Source: Meandrina meandrites
Lineage: Eukaryota; Cnidaria; Anthozoa; Scleractinia; Meandrinidae
Reading direction: 5' to 3'
DNA length: 64,000 bases
Assembly (NCBI GenBank): GCA_963693305.1
Contig: OY855913.1
Location: 20,776,015-20,840,014 of the forward strand
Position numbers and translations under genes: made by a program. Numbering within the stretch: the stretch's first letter is position 1; every line of letters begins with the position of its first letter. This document shows, piece by piece, positions 1 through 13,182 of the stretch. The notes beneath the pieces were generated by a model. The model ran no database searches. It saw only the letters and a program-made list of their open reading frames with translations, and was not told the DNA's origin.

Positions 1-4
1 TAAT

Positions 5-318
5 CTAGCTGAGATTGATGAGTTATTTTTAACCACGAATAGACTGAGGCTAGGCTTACTGGAGAAAGACCTTGCTGATAGATTTAACATAGATCAAACT
101 GAAGTATCTAAGATTTTTTCTACCTGGGTTGACCGAATGCATGATTGCCTGGGACAGCTAAGTTTCCTTACGGACCGTGAGACCATGAAGAAGTTTTTGC
201 CCAACTGTTTTAAGCCAGAGCATGAAGATGTTTATCTTATTATTGACTGCACTGAACTCTTTATTGAGAAGTCCTCACAAATTATTCAGCAGAGCGCCAT
301 CTTTTTTCTTACGGAGGA
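5..318 (+). pseudogene. PIF/Harbinger-type (DDE_Tnp_4) transposase fragment
   Basis: An open frame enters from the left edge of the window. It begins with a helix-turn-helix segment of the kind that precedes the DDE_Tnp_4 domain (RLGLLEKDLADRF, then VSKIFSTWVDRM). It continues into the start of the catalytic domain, IIDCTELFIEK, whose Asp is the expected first acidic residue of the DDE triad. After QQSAIF the family sequence stops and the frame runs on into an unrelated repeat (homologous to 3240-3440) until a stop at 491-493. The second and third acidic residues are absent, so this cannot be an active transposase. Family assignment is from remembered motif patterns; the truncation is seen directly. 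Confidence 0.75.
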
Positions 319-900
319 TTGTTCTCCAGTGTTAAAAATGAGAACACTGACAGCGAAATGCTCAGTTTCAAACTTTTCCAAATATGGTAGGGAATCAAAT
401 CTGACTTGTGTTCAGAATCTGCTCTCTTACAGAGGATATACATACTTTTCGCCCTCAACTATGGCCTTGGTTTCCCAGCTGGTTCCTTTGTGATTTTCAT
501 TCTTCACCTCAGGAGTAGTTAGTGATAATATCTTTGACTAGTTAAAAATGAAATATACTATAACTTAGTAATTGAAGACCCCAACTTCCCTCTCTTACAA
601 CAAGAATCCCACAAAAGACTTTCTCCGAGAGCAATTGCTTCACTGCTTCAAATTTCTCCTTGACGAGCAGAAGAAAATCTGCTATCTTATGCAGTAAGGA
701 AATTTACTTCCGACCGTTAATTCTCGCCTTTTTCCTGCCAATCAACGCCCTGAAGTGTTATATTTTTAGCGGCAGTTGCACACAATATTCTGCTTTCAGG
801 TCGTGCATCGATTCGTTACTGTTCGAAATTTTTTTATACTCATTCCTACAATATATTTCTAGAGCCAAAAGCACGCTCATTTCATTAAAAAAATAAAACA
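319..900 (+). repeat. Dispersed repeat, copy 1 (segments A and B, no palindrome)
   Basis: Segment A (about 319-500) and segment B (about 590-895) recur in inverted orientation at 3440-3240 and 2610-2340. Markers visible in both copies include CTTGTGTTCAGAATCTGC in segment A, and GAGCGTGCT and GCTCGTCAAGG in segment B. In this copy A and B are separated only by about 90 bases containing GTGATTTTCATTC; in the other copy a 0.58 kb palindrome sits at that point. No coding function is seen. Confidence 0.8.
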
Positions 901-1180
901 TTCTAAACCTCCTCCACTTCCGATAAACATCTACTTTGATAATAAGGTGCTGTAATCCCCCAGCAATCCCGATAAAATCGACCGCCATTAGCACCTGCTC
1001 GACCAGGGGCACAAATTTAAAAGATACATCAGCGCTCTCAATGTGAGCAGCCTTTTTGCTTATCGACAAATTTCATCCATGTCCAATACTTTCGACCTGA
1101 TACGATCCGTACAGGTCGTGAAACAGTGGTTTACGAATCGTTCAGATGGTAAAGTGCATATGCGCTATATAAATACCGTA

Positions 1181-1269
<89 letters not shown>

Positions 1270-1456
1270 CGTTTACACCGGTCGTACGGGTCGTGAAGCA
1301 ACGGTTTCAATACTCGTAAAAAATTGTTTCACCACCCGTACGAGTCGTTCGGGTCGAACGAGTTCACAGCCAACATCAGCAACCCGAATCATGCTCGTGT
1401 ATATTGGATAGTCGTCACGAATTTAGACAGTATTTCTAAATCGGATTCATTCCATA
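901..1456. other. Gene-free stretch with an ATT microsatellite
   Basis: No gene is recognised. The only strong structure is an uninterrupted ATT trinucleotide run of about 30 units at roughly 1181-1270. The run gives a spurious poly-isoleucine reading frame. Confidence 0.7.
1181..1270. repeat. (ATT)n microsatellite, about 30 units
   Basis: A perfect trinucleotide tract bounded by ATACCGTA on the left and CGTTTACACC on the right. It is likely length-polymorphic between individuals. Confidence 0.95.
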
Positions 1457-1629
1457 GAGCGTTTTCAAATGACGTCACGCCAGCCATATTGGTGTTCAAA
1501 AACAAAGAAACAGCAGCCATATTGGTGTACCAAGCCATTCCTCTGGGAATTAAATTCCATTTTTATGCAAAAATCGTCTTTTGTTTCAGTAAACCAATAT
1601 GGCCGCTGGTCACGTGAGTGAAAACGCTC
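1457..1629. mobile_element. 173-bp MITE with TA target site (Tc1/mariner-like)
   Basis: The ends are GAGCGTTTTCA and TGAAAACGCTC, an 11-bp perfect terminal inverted repeat, each flanked by TA (1455-1456 and 1630-1631). The interior has CCATATTGG-type motifs near both ends. A similar interior (GACGTCACG...GCAGCCAT...GGCCGCC...GTCACGTG) lies at 9385-9530. It has no coding capacity. A TA duplication with short inverted ends is typical of Tc1/mariner MITEs. Confidence 0.8.
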
Positions 1630-1631
1630 TA

Positions 1632-2339
1632 TATTTCAAAACACTTGTGGCTTTCTAGTTCCAACGTCGAAAATTAAGAATATACTTTCCAGTGTTTAAG
1701 ATCGAACTGTTTCAATTTTTCTCAACAGTTACAGCGAATTCAATATGTGATCCTTTTCTGCCCTCTATAACACAGGAAAGACATACTTCCCACACTTAAT
1801 TATAGCTTTGGTATCGTGAAAATAAACTGAGAACTTAGAATTTTGTCAGTGAATATTCCCAGCTTTACCTACGGGTCATTTCAGAATTAGGTTCTGCTCT
1901 CATGTCACAGTCAATTTGCATTCGTTATCTTTCCAAGGGTTAATGATATAACCAGGATATTGCATATGAAAGACTGAAAACTCGACTTTCTTTGGGGCTC
2001 CTGACAAAAATTTCAACGTATGTAGACAAAAAGTTTTTCTCCGATCACAAAACCCCGTCTCTCACTCCCTCTTTGCTTTAATGTTAGCATCTCTAGGGTA
2101 AAATTGCAGCGCCGAAGAAAGGGTGTGTTGGGAGGGGTGGGTGGGGGGTTGGGTGGAGGAGCAGTATTTCATCAGAGTTTAAATTTTCGTCTGTTAATTC
2201 TGGATTTTTATCGAAGTGGAAGGGTTTAAAATATTTTATTTTAGTATATGCCAAACAAGTGAATAGTGCTTTCCGCGCGTGCTGATTGGTTAACTCGGAG
2301 GCCCTTAGGAAAGGACTATTCACCTCCACTTTGGCGAAT
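1632..2339. other. Gene-free stretch
   Basis: No gene or repeat with identifiable ends is seen. A G-rich patch (about 2125-2165) is the only compositional oddity. Confidence 0.6.
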
Positions 2340-3440
2340 AATTGTTAATTATTTTTCAATGAAATGAGCGTGCTATTGGCTCTAGAAATATAGTGTAGGA
2401 ATGGATGATTTTAAGACGTTATTTTGCAGGAATAGGCGGTTGGAGGTAAATTTTCTTACTGCATAAGAGAGCAGATTTTCTTCAGCTCGTCAAGGGGAAA
2501 TTTAAAGCAGTGAAGAAATTATTATTGGAGGAAATCTTTGGTGGGATTTTTGTTGTGAGAGAGGAGCTACACGGGATCTTCTATTAATAAGGTTACAGTA
2601 TATTTCAATCTTAAATTGTCAAAGAATTCTGCATATTATCAAAAATTACTTCTCCAGTATTCCGTAGTGATTTTCATTCGTCGGCTCACTGAGCAGACCA
2701 CAGGCTTCCCAAGCTCAAAAGTCGTCTTTTTGATGTGTTTTTGAGAGCCCTTCGGCGGCCGACTCTACATACGTTGTGTATGCGACAGCCTGTGTATATA
2801 GAGAAATGTATGGGAAAATCACGGATTCTCTAAAATCGGGTAAATAGCTATCTATTTTGAAATAAAGTTTACCTACCTCAAATGTGTCGCTTACTTGTGT
2901 CTTGTGCCGAATTTGAAGCCATTCCGACGCCATTTAGCGAAGTTATTCGAGACAACGACTTCGAATAACTTCGCTAAATGGCGTCGGAATGGCTTCAAAT
3001 TCGGCACAAGACACAAGTAAGCGACACATTTGAGGTAGGTAAACTTTATTTCAAAATAGATAGCTATTTACCCGATTTTAGAGAATCCGTGATTTTCCCA
3101 TACATTTCTCTATATACACAAGCTGTCGCATACACAACGTATGTAGAGTCGGCCGCCAAAGGGCTCTCAAAAACACATCAAAAAGACGACTTTTGAGCTT
3201 GGGAAGCCTGTGAGCAGACGAATGAAAATCACTACGGAACACGGTGTCGATGCAGCTGGGAGAATGCCCTAACGAAATGCTAAGTACTTTAATTTCTCGG
3301 AAACCAAGACCAAAGTTGAGGGCGGAAAGTATGTATATCCTGTGTAAGAGAGCAGATTCTGAACACAAGTCAGGTTCGATTTAATTCCCTACTATTTTTG
3401 GAGAAAATTTGAAACTGGAGAACAATTCTCTAGTGTTCAC
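2340..3440 (-). repeat. Dispersed repeat, copy 2 (segments B and A, split by a palindrome)
   Basis: Inverted relative to 319-900. Segment B lies at about 2340-2610 and segment A at about 3240-3440. The palindrome 2660-3239 lies between them, exactly where copy 1 has only GTGATTTTCATTC. Confidence 0.8.
2660..3239. repeat. 0.58-kb near-perfect palindrome (fold-back)
   Basis: The left arm 2660-2950 and right arm 2961-3239 are reverse complements with very few differences, around a 10-base centre (GACAACGACT). Each arm reads outward as the same 72-codon frame starting MASEWLQIRH, with one residue difference (Glu/Lys in the ESAA-GLS stretch). After the 20th codon both arms carry GAGGTAGGT, a possible splice donor. 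The left arm has a short extra stretch near its outer end (TCACTGAGCAGACCA). No protein family is recognised. Confidence 0.9.
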
Positions 3441-3755
3441 GCGGAAAAGCCACCAATGTGTCCAATATAGAATGAATCCTGATCAGAAATATCCTCTTAA
3501 TTCTTTGAACACTTGTCTGCTCTGCTCATCGCGAGTCCACTGTTGGGCCATTCGCAGTTGTCACTAGTTTCAGTTTACCTGTTGGTGAGGAAGAAATTCT
3601 CCCAGTTAGCCGAAATTCACTAAGCTACCATTGTTGATTTTGCGAGCAGAAAAATGTTCATAAAAAGACCAGGCTGATTACGAAGCACCACAAACTAGAA
3701 GAACACGTCTTTGACTGAAGTTGAAGTTCATCTGTTACAGTTTTCTTTTCGAGGG
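3441..3755 (+). promoter_or_regulatory. Upstream region of the fibrinogen-domain gene
   Basis: This stretch between the repeat block and the ATG at 3756 must hold the 5' UTR and core promoter. CATAAAAAGA (about 3658) is a weak TATA-like string roughly 100 bases upstream of the ATG. No stronger element is seen. Confidence 0.25.
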
Positions 3756-6700
3756 ATGAAGTTGTTCACGGTAATAACTGTTCTGTTGCTTGCTAGTGTA
3801 CTCCATGTTGTAGCGGGGCGTAGGAGATGTCGTCCATGTGCTGAGATTCAGCAGTTAAACGCGAAGTTAGACCAAGTAAATGCCAAGTTAGACCAGCTGT
3901 TGGCGAGCGGAAATGAATCCTCGTCAGGTGAGTTTATTCATTCTCTTCTTTAAAATTAGACAAGGTACGAAAACATCAGTTTGAGCATCTAAAGAGAAAA
4001 GAACGGAAACAGGGGCCCCCACAAGAAAATTTCAGTAAAGTTCTTGAAATGTCGTTGTTGCGTTTTCCAAAGACCCTTTTAAAAATGATATTTTTGTGTA
4101 AACTAACATAATTTTTGAAACCCCTAGGGAAAGGAATCGTATTACCCGAATTTGCAAGCCGTTATTGGCTTTCCAAATATCGTAGCTGGCATTTTCTCAT
4201 ACCCAAAATCACACAGTTTTCCCTCACCGAAAAACAGTCAACAGGCTTTTTATTTCCCTTATCACGAAAACTAGAGGTGGCATTGCGCTAATGAAACTCT
4301 GAATGGATTACAGGCCTTCAGAAAAGATATTCAGATAAGGCGAAATGATTCGTTAATTGGATGCTCCTGTGGAAATGAAATGTTTAACGGTTTTACAGTT
4401 CCAGTAAGAGATATTTACGACTGTTTTTGTCTAAATACATCACAGACCATCTCAGAAACGTGTTTGTTATCACTACGTATTTTATAATAAGAGGTAAACT
4501 TTGCGCATCTCTGTGACTTGATGAAAAGAGATTGAGTAACGGTGTAACTGTGGGTCATTCTATTGCAAATAGACTGGTCTTATATTGAAACAAAACTTCT
4601 GAATAATGGCTTGAAACTGTAAAAAATCCTCAAATTAAATAGCACAAAGCCAAAATGGAGAATTGTTGACCGAAATTGAACAAGATTGAGCTGAATTTTG
4701 GATCACATAGATTTTATTGGCCAGCTAACTCGTCGACTGATACACCACCATGAATACGTAATTTAACAAGGATTAGCAATCTTAAGTTTTGTTTATCTCT
4801 TTCAAAAGGTTCCGGGTCATCAGAATCATCAGAATCAGCAGCAACGTGCAAGGAGGTTTATGACAAGTCCAAGTGAGTTTTACTAACTACTGATTCGAGC
4901 TTTTCACGAACTTCCGTTTTTCGGTAAGAACGTCATTATAGCCTTATGGAAGAAGGGTGTGATCATCGTAGTCTGCTAAAACCGCATCCAAACCCCACCT
5001 CCTCCCCCCGGTTGAGGTTGGGTTAGGGCAGTTGTTGGCTCTCTACATCTGGTTTGTTATTTTTCAGTTATTACACACTTCAAATATTAATAAGAACGCC
5101 TTTTTTTTCGACTTTTTACTTGTTTACAAGTAAAATAGAAGATTAGTGGGCATCGATGGCACTCTCTTACCACACTCTTGCAAACTCTCAAGGGACTGTT
5201 TTAATTTCTCAAGGGAATTTTTTTTAATTTCTCAAGGGAATAGGCAGGATAGGAATGATAGGAACGATAGGAATGCGTCAGCACTTCCCGATCCCGAAGT
5301 GTTATTTTCACGCGTTGCTCGTCATCTAGCCTGTCTAGCCTTTTGCAAATTAAAGGTAGGTATCTTTCAAAGATCTCTGCCATTCATCGATTGAATCGCT
5401 TAGTTTTAACGAGTCTTCATTGTCAGGGGATATTGGCCAATGCGATTTTTTCTGGTTACAAGTCGTCCACATGTCATTTGTCTGTCGTCTTCATTGAAAG
5501 AAGTATTTTTAGCTTGTCACCCGATCCTTCCCGGTAACGAAATGTACAAGAAGATCATGGCGCCTCACGGCACGAATTTAGAAGGGTGTTACTAATACCG
5601 GGAACGGGGAACGGGGAACGGGGAACGGGAGTCTGGGAACGAGTGTACGGCGGTAATCCGTATAAGAATTCAAAATGGCGGACGAAATCACGAAAAAGGG
5701 TCTGGAAACTAATTTTGAGCACTCGATCAGCATGGACGATAGGTTTTGGATTTATTGAATGGTTGTACATGATTTTAACTTGAGCGTTGGCTATGGGATC
5801 AGTTTCTCTTGGATGTGATTTATGCAGCGTAAACAGTAGTCTAACTGTGACTCAAGACAGCAAGGGACCGCCAACAATAGTGCTGCCAATGTAGAGATCC
5901 CAGCCGGAAAAATGAAGGAACATAGCAAACACGAACAACGTGATGTGCCAGCGCGAGATTGTGTAGATTAAATGAAATGAAGAACATTGTCCGAGATGGA
6001 AAATGCTATTTACGACAAAGAAAAGTAATTTCAACCTGGGTTGGTAAACCTTATACCTTTCGTATTTTAGCATGCCATGTGTTTAAAGCTGTTCAGGGCC
6101 TTCCAAAGAAGACAATTGACTAAAATGAAGCATTTAAAAGTTCTGTCCATGTTTCATTTCTATACTGTTTACTATTTTCTTCGACACAAATATATAATGT
6201 AACTTGTATTCCCTGATGTTACTTTGCGTTAATCATGTTAATCTGTTGGGTTATTAGTAAGCAAATTTGTATTCGCACAAACAAGATAATCTGCTAACGT
6301 TGTTCAATGGTAATTATTAGCTCGTTAAGCAGATCTTCACATTGAATTATTTGAATAAATTTGCTTTTTATTTAGTTTCCTATACGACTGCCTTATTTAA
6401 CTCTGTTAACTCTGCCTTATTTGTGTTAGCACCATCCATTACCGACATCCCTGACAACGATGTTGGGCTCTACACTTCATACGCTTAAAAAAGCATATCG
6501 TCTAATTTCACTGCAAAAGGCAGCCTAACGTTAAAAATAATCTAATTAAGTAACAGTAAACATTTACTTTTATCAGTAAGCTACATATTTACTCTATTTG
6601 CGTGTTTTCGTCCGCCATTTTGAATTCTCATAAGGATTACCGCTGTACACTCGTTCCCAATCTCCCGTTCCCCGTTCCCCGTTCCCCGTTCCCCGTTCCC

Positions 6701-9700
6701 CGTTCCCCGTTCCCCGTTCCCCGTTCCCCGTTCCCCGTTCCCGGTATTAGTAACACCCAATTTAGAAACTTCCAGGGTCTTGTTTTCCATTCTGTGCACG
6801 GAGAATTCCATTTTAAAGTTTAAAATGAAATGAAGAAACACAGATCAATTTTTAAGTGGATCTAAAATGGAAAATCACGGAGTACAGTGTGCTAAAACCG
6901 TTCCGGTGAGAAATGTATCTTTCATTCCGTGGCCAAGAAGACCTTGTGGCATGCCTGGCACCACCAATGTGTTTTTGACTACAATTTACGGACTTGATCA
7001 CGACTTAATGCAGCTTCTCAAGACTTCAGAAAAGAAAATGGTAATGTACAATATTGCTTCGAACTTGAATGGAATTTTTAGAAGGATCGGTAAAGCCATT
7101 GAGTGAAAAACTGACTGCAAAGAGCCGTCGGGCTAAAATTAAACTTACGCTTTTGCGCGAATGATGCAGGATCGCACGGCTTCAAAACTGTGCAGAATTT
7201 TGAAGCTTTTGAATACATTAGTAGCTACATCCTGAAATTAGAATTAAGCTAAAACAAAACTTCTTTCAAGTTTCATTCATTTGTCCAGTTTACGTTTGGA
7301 ATTTTAGGCTTTTGAAGCGAATTGATTTGAAAAGCACATGGTGACATCTGATACGCATCTCTTGCGGCCGACTTACCGTCGCGTTGTTTCTATGTAAAGA
7401 TTTACTACAGTACTTCAGAAAATACAAAAAAGTATTTTTATTATTAGTTATAGTGATGGAAAGCATAAAAAGCAATGTGAGTGTTAATTTTGTGGAAGGA
7501 ATCCCGTAGTTTTGCAAGCGGTTTTCGCAAATAATTTTATTATCCCCAATTACAGTCAACTCTCGCCTTGCGGACACCCCGCTATCACGGACACTCACTA
7601 TTACGGACAAAGTTCAGATCCCCAGCTATAGAGGTTGGACTGGAAATGACTTCCGCTGTTACGAACTCTCGCTAACAAGGACACTAAACGAAGTCCTAAG
7701 CGTGTGCGCTATAACGAGAGTTGACTGTACCGCTTTTCTGCACCAAGATCATACCACTGGTGGTTAAATTTATGTCAGTGACAGTTGTACAAAATGAAAA
7801 CCTACCTTTCACCAGAGTGTTTTGAGCTAGTGCTGCATTTGGTAAAAATTAAAGAGTTCGTGTTTTTGCGAGTTGTTAAAATCACGCTCGGAGGTGAAGA
7901 AATTTTTTTCACCATCAGTCTTCAAGTTTGGTTTGGGATCAATTTATCAAGGTTGATAAGCATTTTAAATAATAAATTGGTCTTTCAGCGTGTCTAGTTG
8001 TAACAGAAGTTTACTTCAGAAACGAATTATTTGTCTGAATTAATTACGCATATGGTTTATTTTTTCCACTCGCACGTTTGTATTAAATGCCGTAAAAGAT
8101 CCGGGAATTTTTGGGGGTGGGTGCGCGCTAATAAAAGCCTTTAGGACTGTGAGTCAATGGGTTTATGCATTGCAAATCGCTTTCAATATTATCATTTCCC
8201 CTACGCATACTCCAGGCAAAACAGTCGAATCTCGAAGAGATCTTTGATTCATTAAGGCGGCAATAAAACAAATTGTAACCTAATTAACATTTACTCTATC
8301 ATAAAAATATTTTCTAGAAAGTCAGCTTAAAAATGATCTAAAATCCAAGCAGGTTTTAATAAAATTTGGTAGATTATCGACAAATTATAGGCGTTATATT
8401 GAAAGGATTCATTTTTGGTTTGAATTGAGCTGTCGGCCGTTTTTGCTTCCCTTGTGTTTGGTGCGATTTCTCTTCGTGTTTGCTTGCTGCGAGACGATTT
8501 TTCCTTTAGGTGACGCATCACACGTAATAGTTACCGATGTCCCTTATTTTCTGGATGCGAGGTGTTCTTATAATTTATGCTACATGCAAAAAATAGTAAA
8601 TAATGCGTGCTGATATGAAGTTATTCAGTCGTTCAATATGTCTTTTATTACATTGCTGCAAAGGTAAGCGGAACACGACAGCGATCGCAGACCTTTTTTG
8701 CTACTGTTGTCATTTTAAATTTCACACAGATTTCCCTACCGTTTGATATACCCAAACTTGTGAAATCCCTACCCTTTAAGAGCAATTTTCTGAGAGTTTC
8801 GAGAATCGAAAGACAGTCGCGAAAAATCGAATTTTTTTTATTTCGCCCAAACATTCCTTTAGGTGAACTTATTTGAGGAAAAATAGTTTCAAGTTCCAAG
8901 GATTCATTTAACGGGCGAAATTTAAAAAAGTTTGAAAATTGGATATAATTGCGGTTTTCACCACTTTGAAGGTTCGAATTTTCACGCTTCTTTACCAAAA
9001 CGCTGGAGGCGTAAGAATGACCGTACAAAAACGAAACTTGGCACAAATATTATCTTATCCTTATTCTTTAAAAACGTGTAAAAAGTTTCTCGAAATTTTG
9101 TTTGTAGCTTTTGAACTGGGCGTGTCTATACAGTCGCCACTTGTGTCTGTCAACAAGGGACAAATATGAGCCAACTTTGACTACCTTAAATGACCTCTGG
9201 TATATATCATTTGGCCAAAAAATCTACATCTTAGGAAACGTTTGTTTATGTTCCTTCCACCAGGAAAGTTATAGCTCTGGGAATCAAATACTTCCCCGGC
9301 CGTAAAATAAACTGTCATGGCATGTAAGCGAGTTGCATTTTATGCAAATCACTGGGATATTCTTGGAATTGCTGGCTTGCAACTGACGTCACGGCAGCCA
9401 TGCTGGGGGACAACAACAAAGCGTTTTCCTCCGCTGGGAACTAAACTTTTTTATCATGCAAATTCTGCGAAAAAGTTTTTTATTGTTTTGACCACCAACA
9501 TGGCCGCCTTGTCACGTGGTTGCAAGCGATCAATAAAATCTCAAAGTCAACGATTGACGCGAATGAACGACTTACCACGTTTGCACCTCACTTCTGCTGT
9601 CGTTGAAGTTCATTTCCGCTTCCAGTGGTCGTGTCGAGTCGGGAAATCCATCGAAGTTAAATATTTTTTAAAGTAAACAGTTATCGGAAAACATGATAAT

Positions 9701-12700
9701 CCGGACCTCGCCATGCCATTTTAAAGACGTTGCAAAATGATTTTCTTTGATATGGACTCCATTCATAGCTTTTTGTCCTTAAAAACCTTTAACGCATCTA
9801 AATTTGCGTAAAGATAACTTTTTTTAACAACAAGGAACCAATTACTCGCTGCTAAATCTGAAGCCCGCCGAAGCTTCGAAAACATTTGAATTCTGCATAT
9901 AATTAACCAGTAACGTAAGACACCCGTAACCAGTCACGCTCCTTGTCTCTCGGTAAAGAATTTCCCATTTTATTGTTCCATCCTTATATTTTCCAGCATG
10001 ATTAAAGACAATACCATACTTATCATCCAATTTCCGATTTAGAAACGTTCTCTTACATTTTATTTATTATTCTTATTTCATATCTTTACAATACGTCATG
10101 TAAAGAAAGTGCGTCGCGTGCGTGATTTTTCTCACTAATAATGAATCAGGCATCGAACAAGATTGAAGCTTCAGCGAGTGAATAAAAGTCTGACACTGTT
10201 TTTCATGTGTAATCAGTAACATGAAAGAAGATCTTTCATAAGAAATACAGTAATTTTGCAATTCCGTACGCGAATATTAGTACGGGGGAGGGGGGGGGGA
10301 TATTCCCATAAATTTCTGATACGTGTGAGGAGCACTGAGTTCAGTCGGTACAACGCTAATATGATCTGTTCAGTTTCCACATAGTTCTTGATATTTACCC
10401 TTGGAGCTGGCAAGTGCAACTGGCCACGGCTTTAATAAGTAGGTCCAAGTATTTTTTATTTTTTTTACGGCAAATGGGCTTTGGTGACACCTCTAATTCC
10501 AGTTTCTGACAAATGTTTTGAAGCCAGTGATCCATCCTTCGCCATGCTGCAAATATCGTACTGATCGTACGTGATGCTGAAGAGTGATGGAGATGATAGT
10601 TGCCCTTGCCCGAGCAAAGTTGTCCTCCTCTTCGCTGGCCAGGATACAGCATCATCGGTGGGAAGTTGGAGAGCATCTCCAACGAATACCATACTCTGCT
10701 CTGTGAGTCCTCTGTGGGACTAGTCTACTGCAAAAATCCCCGCAATACCATACGCTTCAATGATACTTTGCACTCTTTGCGACGTGGAGAACTCCGATAT
10801 GAAAAGGAAGTGTATATTTTTTGTCTCGCTTAGGGGTAAAAATTACCAAGGGTCTTTAGAACAGAACGCCATTATCTTAAGCGTTCGTAAAATCGTTTAG
10901 GGTTGCAGTTAAATAAATGAAAAACGTGGTCATACATTGCTGGCGGTCTAGATCAACCTGGCATGAAAAAATGTGTCATTTAAGTGAGGGTACCCATCTT
11001 TTTCTTGTGGGGATTGCTTTGTGCTTGAGCGCACATGATACACGAAAGTGAAGCAAGGAGGAAAAGCAAAGCTTGCAGATGACCGGGTAAAGGGAAGAGG
11101 GGTGGGGGAGTGCGTATAAGTGAACACTTATTATAAATAACACGAAATTTAATTAAAAACGCCAAGGGTATTCAAGGGGCAAACCACAGGTAGCCCAAGC
11201 TCGACATATAAGGAAAAAACGGTTGGAACCAAAACTGCACTAAAACGCTCTGATTCAGTTCAAGAACCACACAGCACACAAATATGCAAATAGCTCAAAT
11301 TATGTAACACTGCAGAAGTCAACATAGAATTACTCATATGTCGAGCTTGAGCCCCAGGTGGGTGGGGTACTCGGGATTTTAAAGGACGGGGATGATAGAA
11401 GGATTTTTCATGGGTTTGAAATTTTCGATACCGGGATGTTTTTGGGTAGGAAAACTTGGAAAGTATTTTTTTTTGGGTGGCCTGATTTAAGCAAGGATTA
11501 TTCTGGGTATTACTGACCTAGGCAAAGTGTTCTTGGGTGTTTCTACTGTTGTTAAAGCAGATGAAGGAAGGATTATTCAGATGATTTGATAAATAAACAA
11601 ACACAAACATTCAATTTCTAATGTTTTTAATGCTGAAAATTTCAAGGGTAAGAAATTCGGCATGGGATTTTTTAGGGGTTAATTTTTGGTCAAGGGATTT
11701 TTTTGGTTTTTGTTGGAAGCCCTAGGGATCTTTTTGGGTCTTGATTTTTGCTCCCATTCGATCATCCCCGTCACTTGAAATACCGAGTACCGCCCCCCCC
11801 CCCCCCCCCCCCCCACTGGGGCTGTACCTGTGGGCAAACGTTATCTCACACCCGCCCCGCCGTAACGTATCTCAACAAATCGTCCCTGCAAACGCCTGTC
11901 AATATTCAGTCCTGAGAGTGTATCCAAACTATTATTACAGCCTAACCATAACAGCGAGATTTGGCGACATACTTTTAAAATTTCTCAATGTTATGTCTGT
12001 TATATCCTGCCCCTTCGGAGCTAGGGGCAGGCAACATGAACCGACAGCGAGAGCAACGCGTGATTCCCGCGTGGGCCTGCGCGGGCTCGCGTTTTCTGTT
12101 CGCTCACTTTACGGCACCAAAATCCTGGCAAAATGGATGACAAGATGACAATTATCGAAATATCAAGGATAAGTAAAGCGTTACCTGCTTTAGCTAACAA
12201 CAGCTTGCATTCACTGTCAAGTGCATTATCTCCACTTAGTCCGTGTAACTGACGATGTTTCCAGACGTCTCCAGTGCACTTGGGCCGCGGATAGTCGCTG
12301 CTTACACCACAGGCAGTTACGGCATCCAGAAGAGCGGAAAAGCTACACTATATGGTGACGCCATACAAGTAATTTCTCAGTGCGATCAATACAACAGTAA
12401 CTAAGTCGGACTACATTTGACCAGCGGAAATGTGTAGTAAATATTTATTTCACAAGCTATAATTTGATTAATAGAAAAATTACTGCATGTACAACGTTGC
12501 GAAATTGCTGAAATGTGTACATCTTGTAACAGTAAAAATCCTTTGCTAAAGCCATGTCATCATTTCGTAGTATGATGTAACGATCTCTTGGAAGGAAATG
12601 AAACTTGTTTGAGAAATGTTGCTATTCTAATTTTCACATTTTACATTTTTAAATACCGTGACATTACGGCGTGACGGATCTCGTGCCGGTGCGACACCAA

Positions 12701-12925
12701 GCAACGTGACAACCGGGTCACTGCAAAGGTCATTCATTTCGATATCTCTTCGCTCATGCATCAGTACAAATAGATTACTTTAACGATTAGAGGTGGAAAT
12801 TCAAACACGTTATCAACAACAGCCAAGCGGGGAGATAAAAACGGCCACATCTGTGCCGTTGAGATGTCAATTCACTGGTATCATCCCTGTAGAGTTTATC
12901 AATAATGTTTCCGTTTATGCACCTG

Positions 12926-12958
<33 letters not shown>

Positions 12959-13150
12959 GGGGGGGGCGGGCATACCCAGGGGATTTTGACATTTTCTGGA
13001 AGCCAAAGTCAAATTCCCCACTCCTGGGCACCTAATGAATGTCAAATTTGCCATATATCCACTTAAATTTCTAACCCAGTATGTCATTTTAGATGTCAAA
13101 ATCCCTACCCTGGGAGAGCTTCATGATGTCAAATTCCCGTGGGTAGCCCG

Positions 13151-13182
<32 letters not shown>

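Noticed and set aside
1043..1411. Open frame containing a poly-isoleucine stretch
   Set aside because: It is the translation of the ATT microsatellite; no flanking protein similarity or start context.
6581..6841. Minus-strand frame with TGNGERG repeats
   Set aside because: It is the 7-bp minisatellite in the transposon end read in frame; 7-mers repeat every 21 bases and stay open by chance.
6867..7106. 79-codon frame starting MENHGVQCAK
   Set aside because: Lies in intron 2 of the fibrinogen-domain gene, has no family I recognise and no signal peptide; not supported as a gene.
8939..9305. Two overlapping frames repeated at 13426-13792
   Set aside because: They recur only because they lie in the inverted ends of the 5.2-kb element; the two frames overlap each other and look non-coding.
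10395..10692. Minus-strand frames with a helicase-like VFVGDALQLP start
   Set aside because: The resemblance covers about ten residues, then is lost, and two frames overlap. At best an old transposase or helicase fragment.
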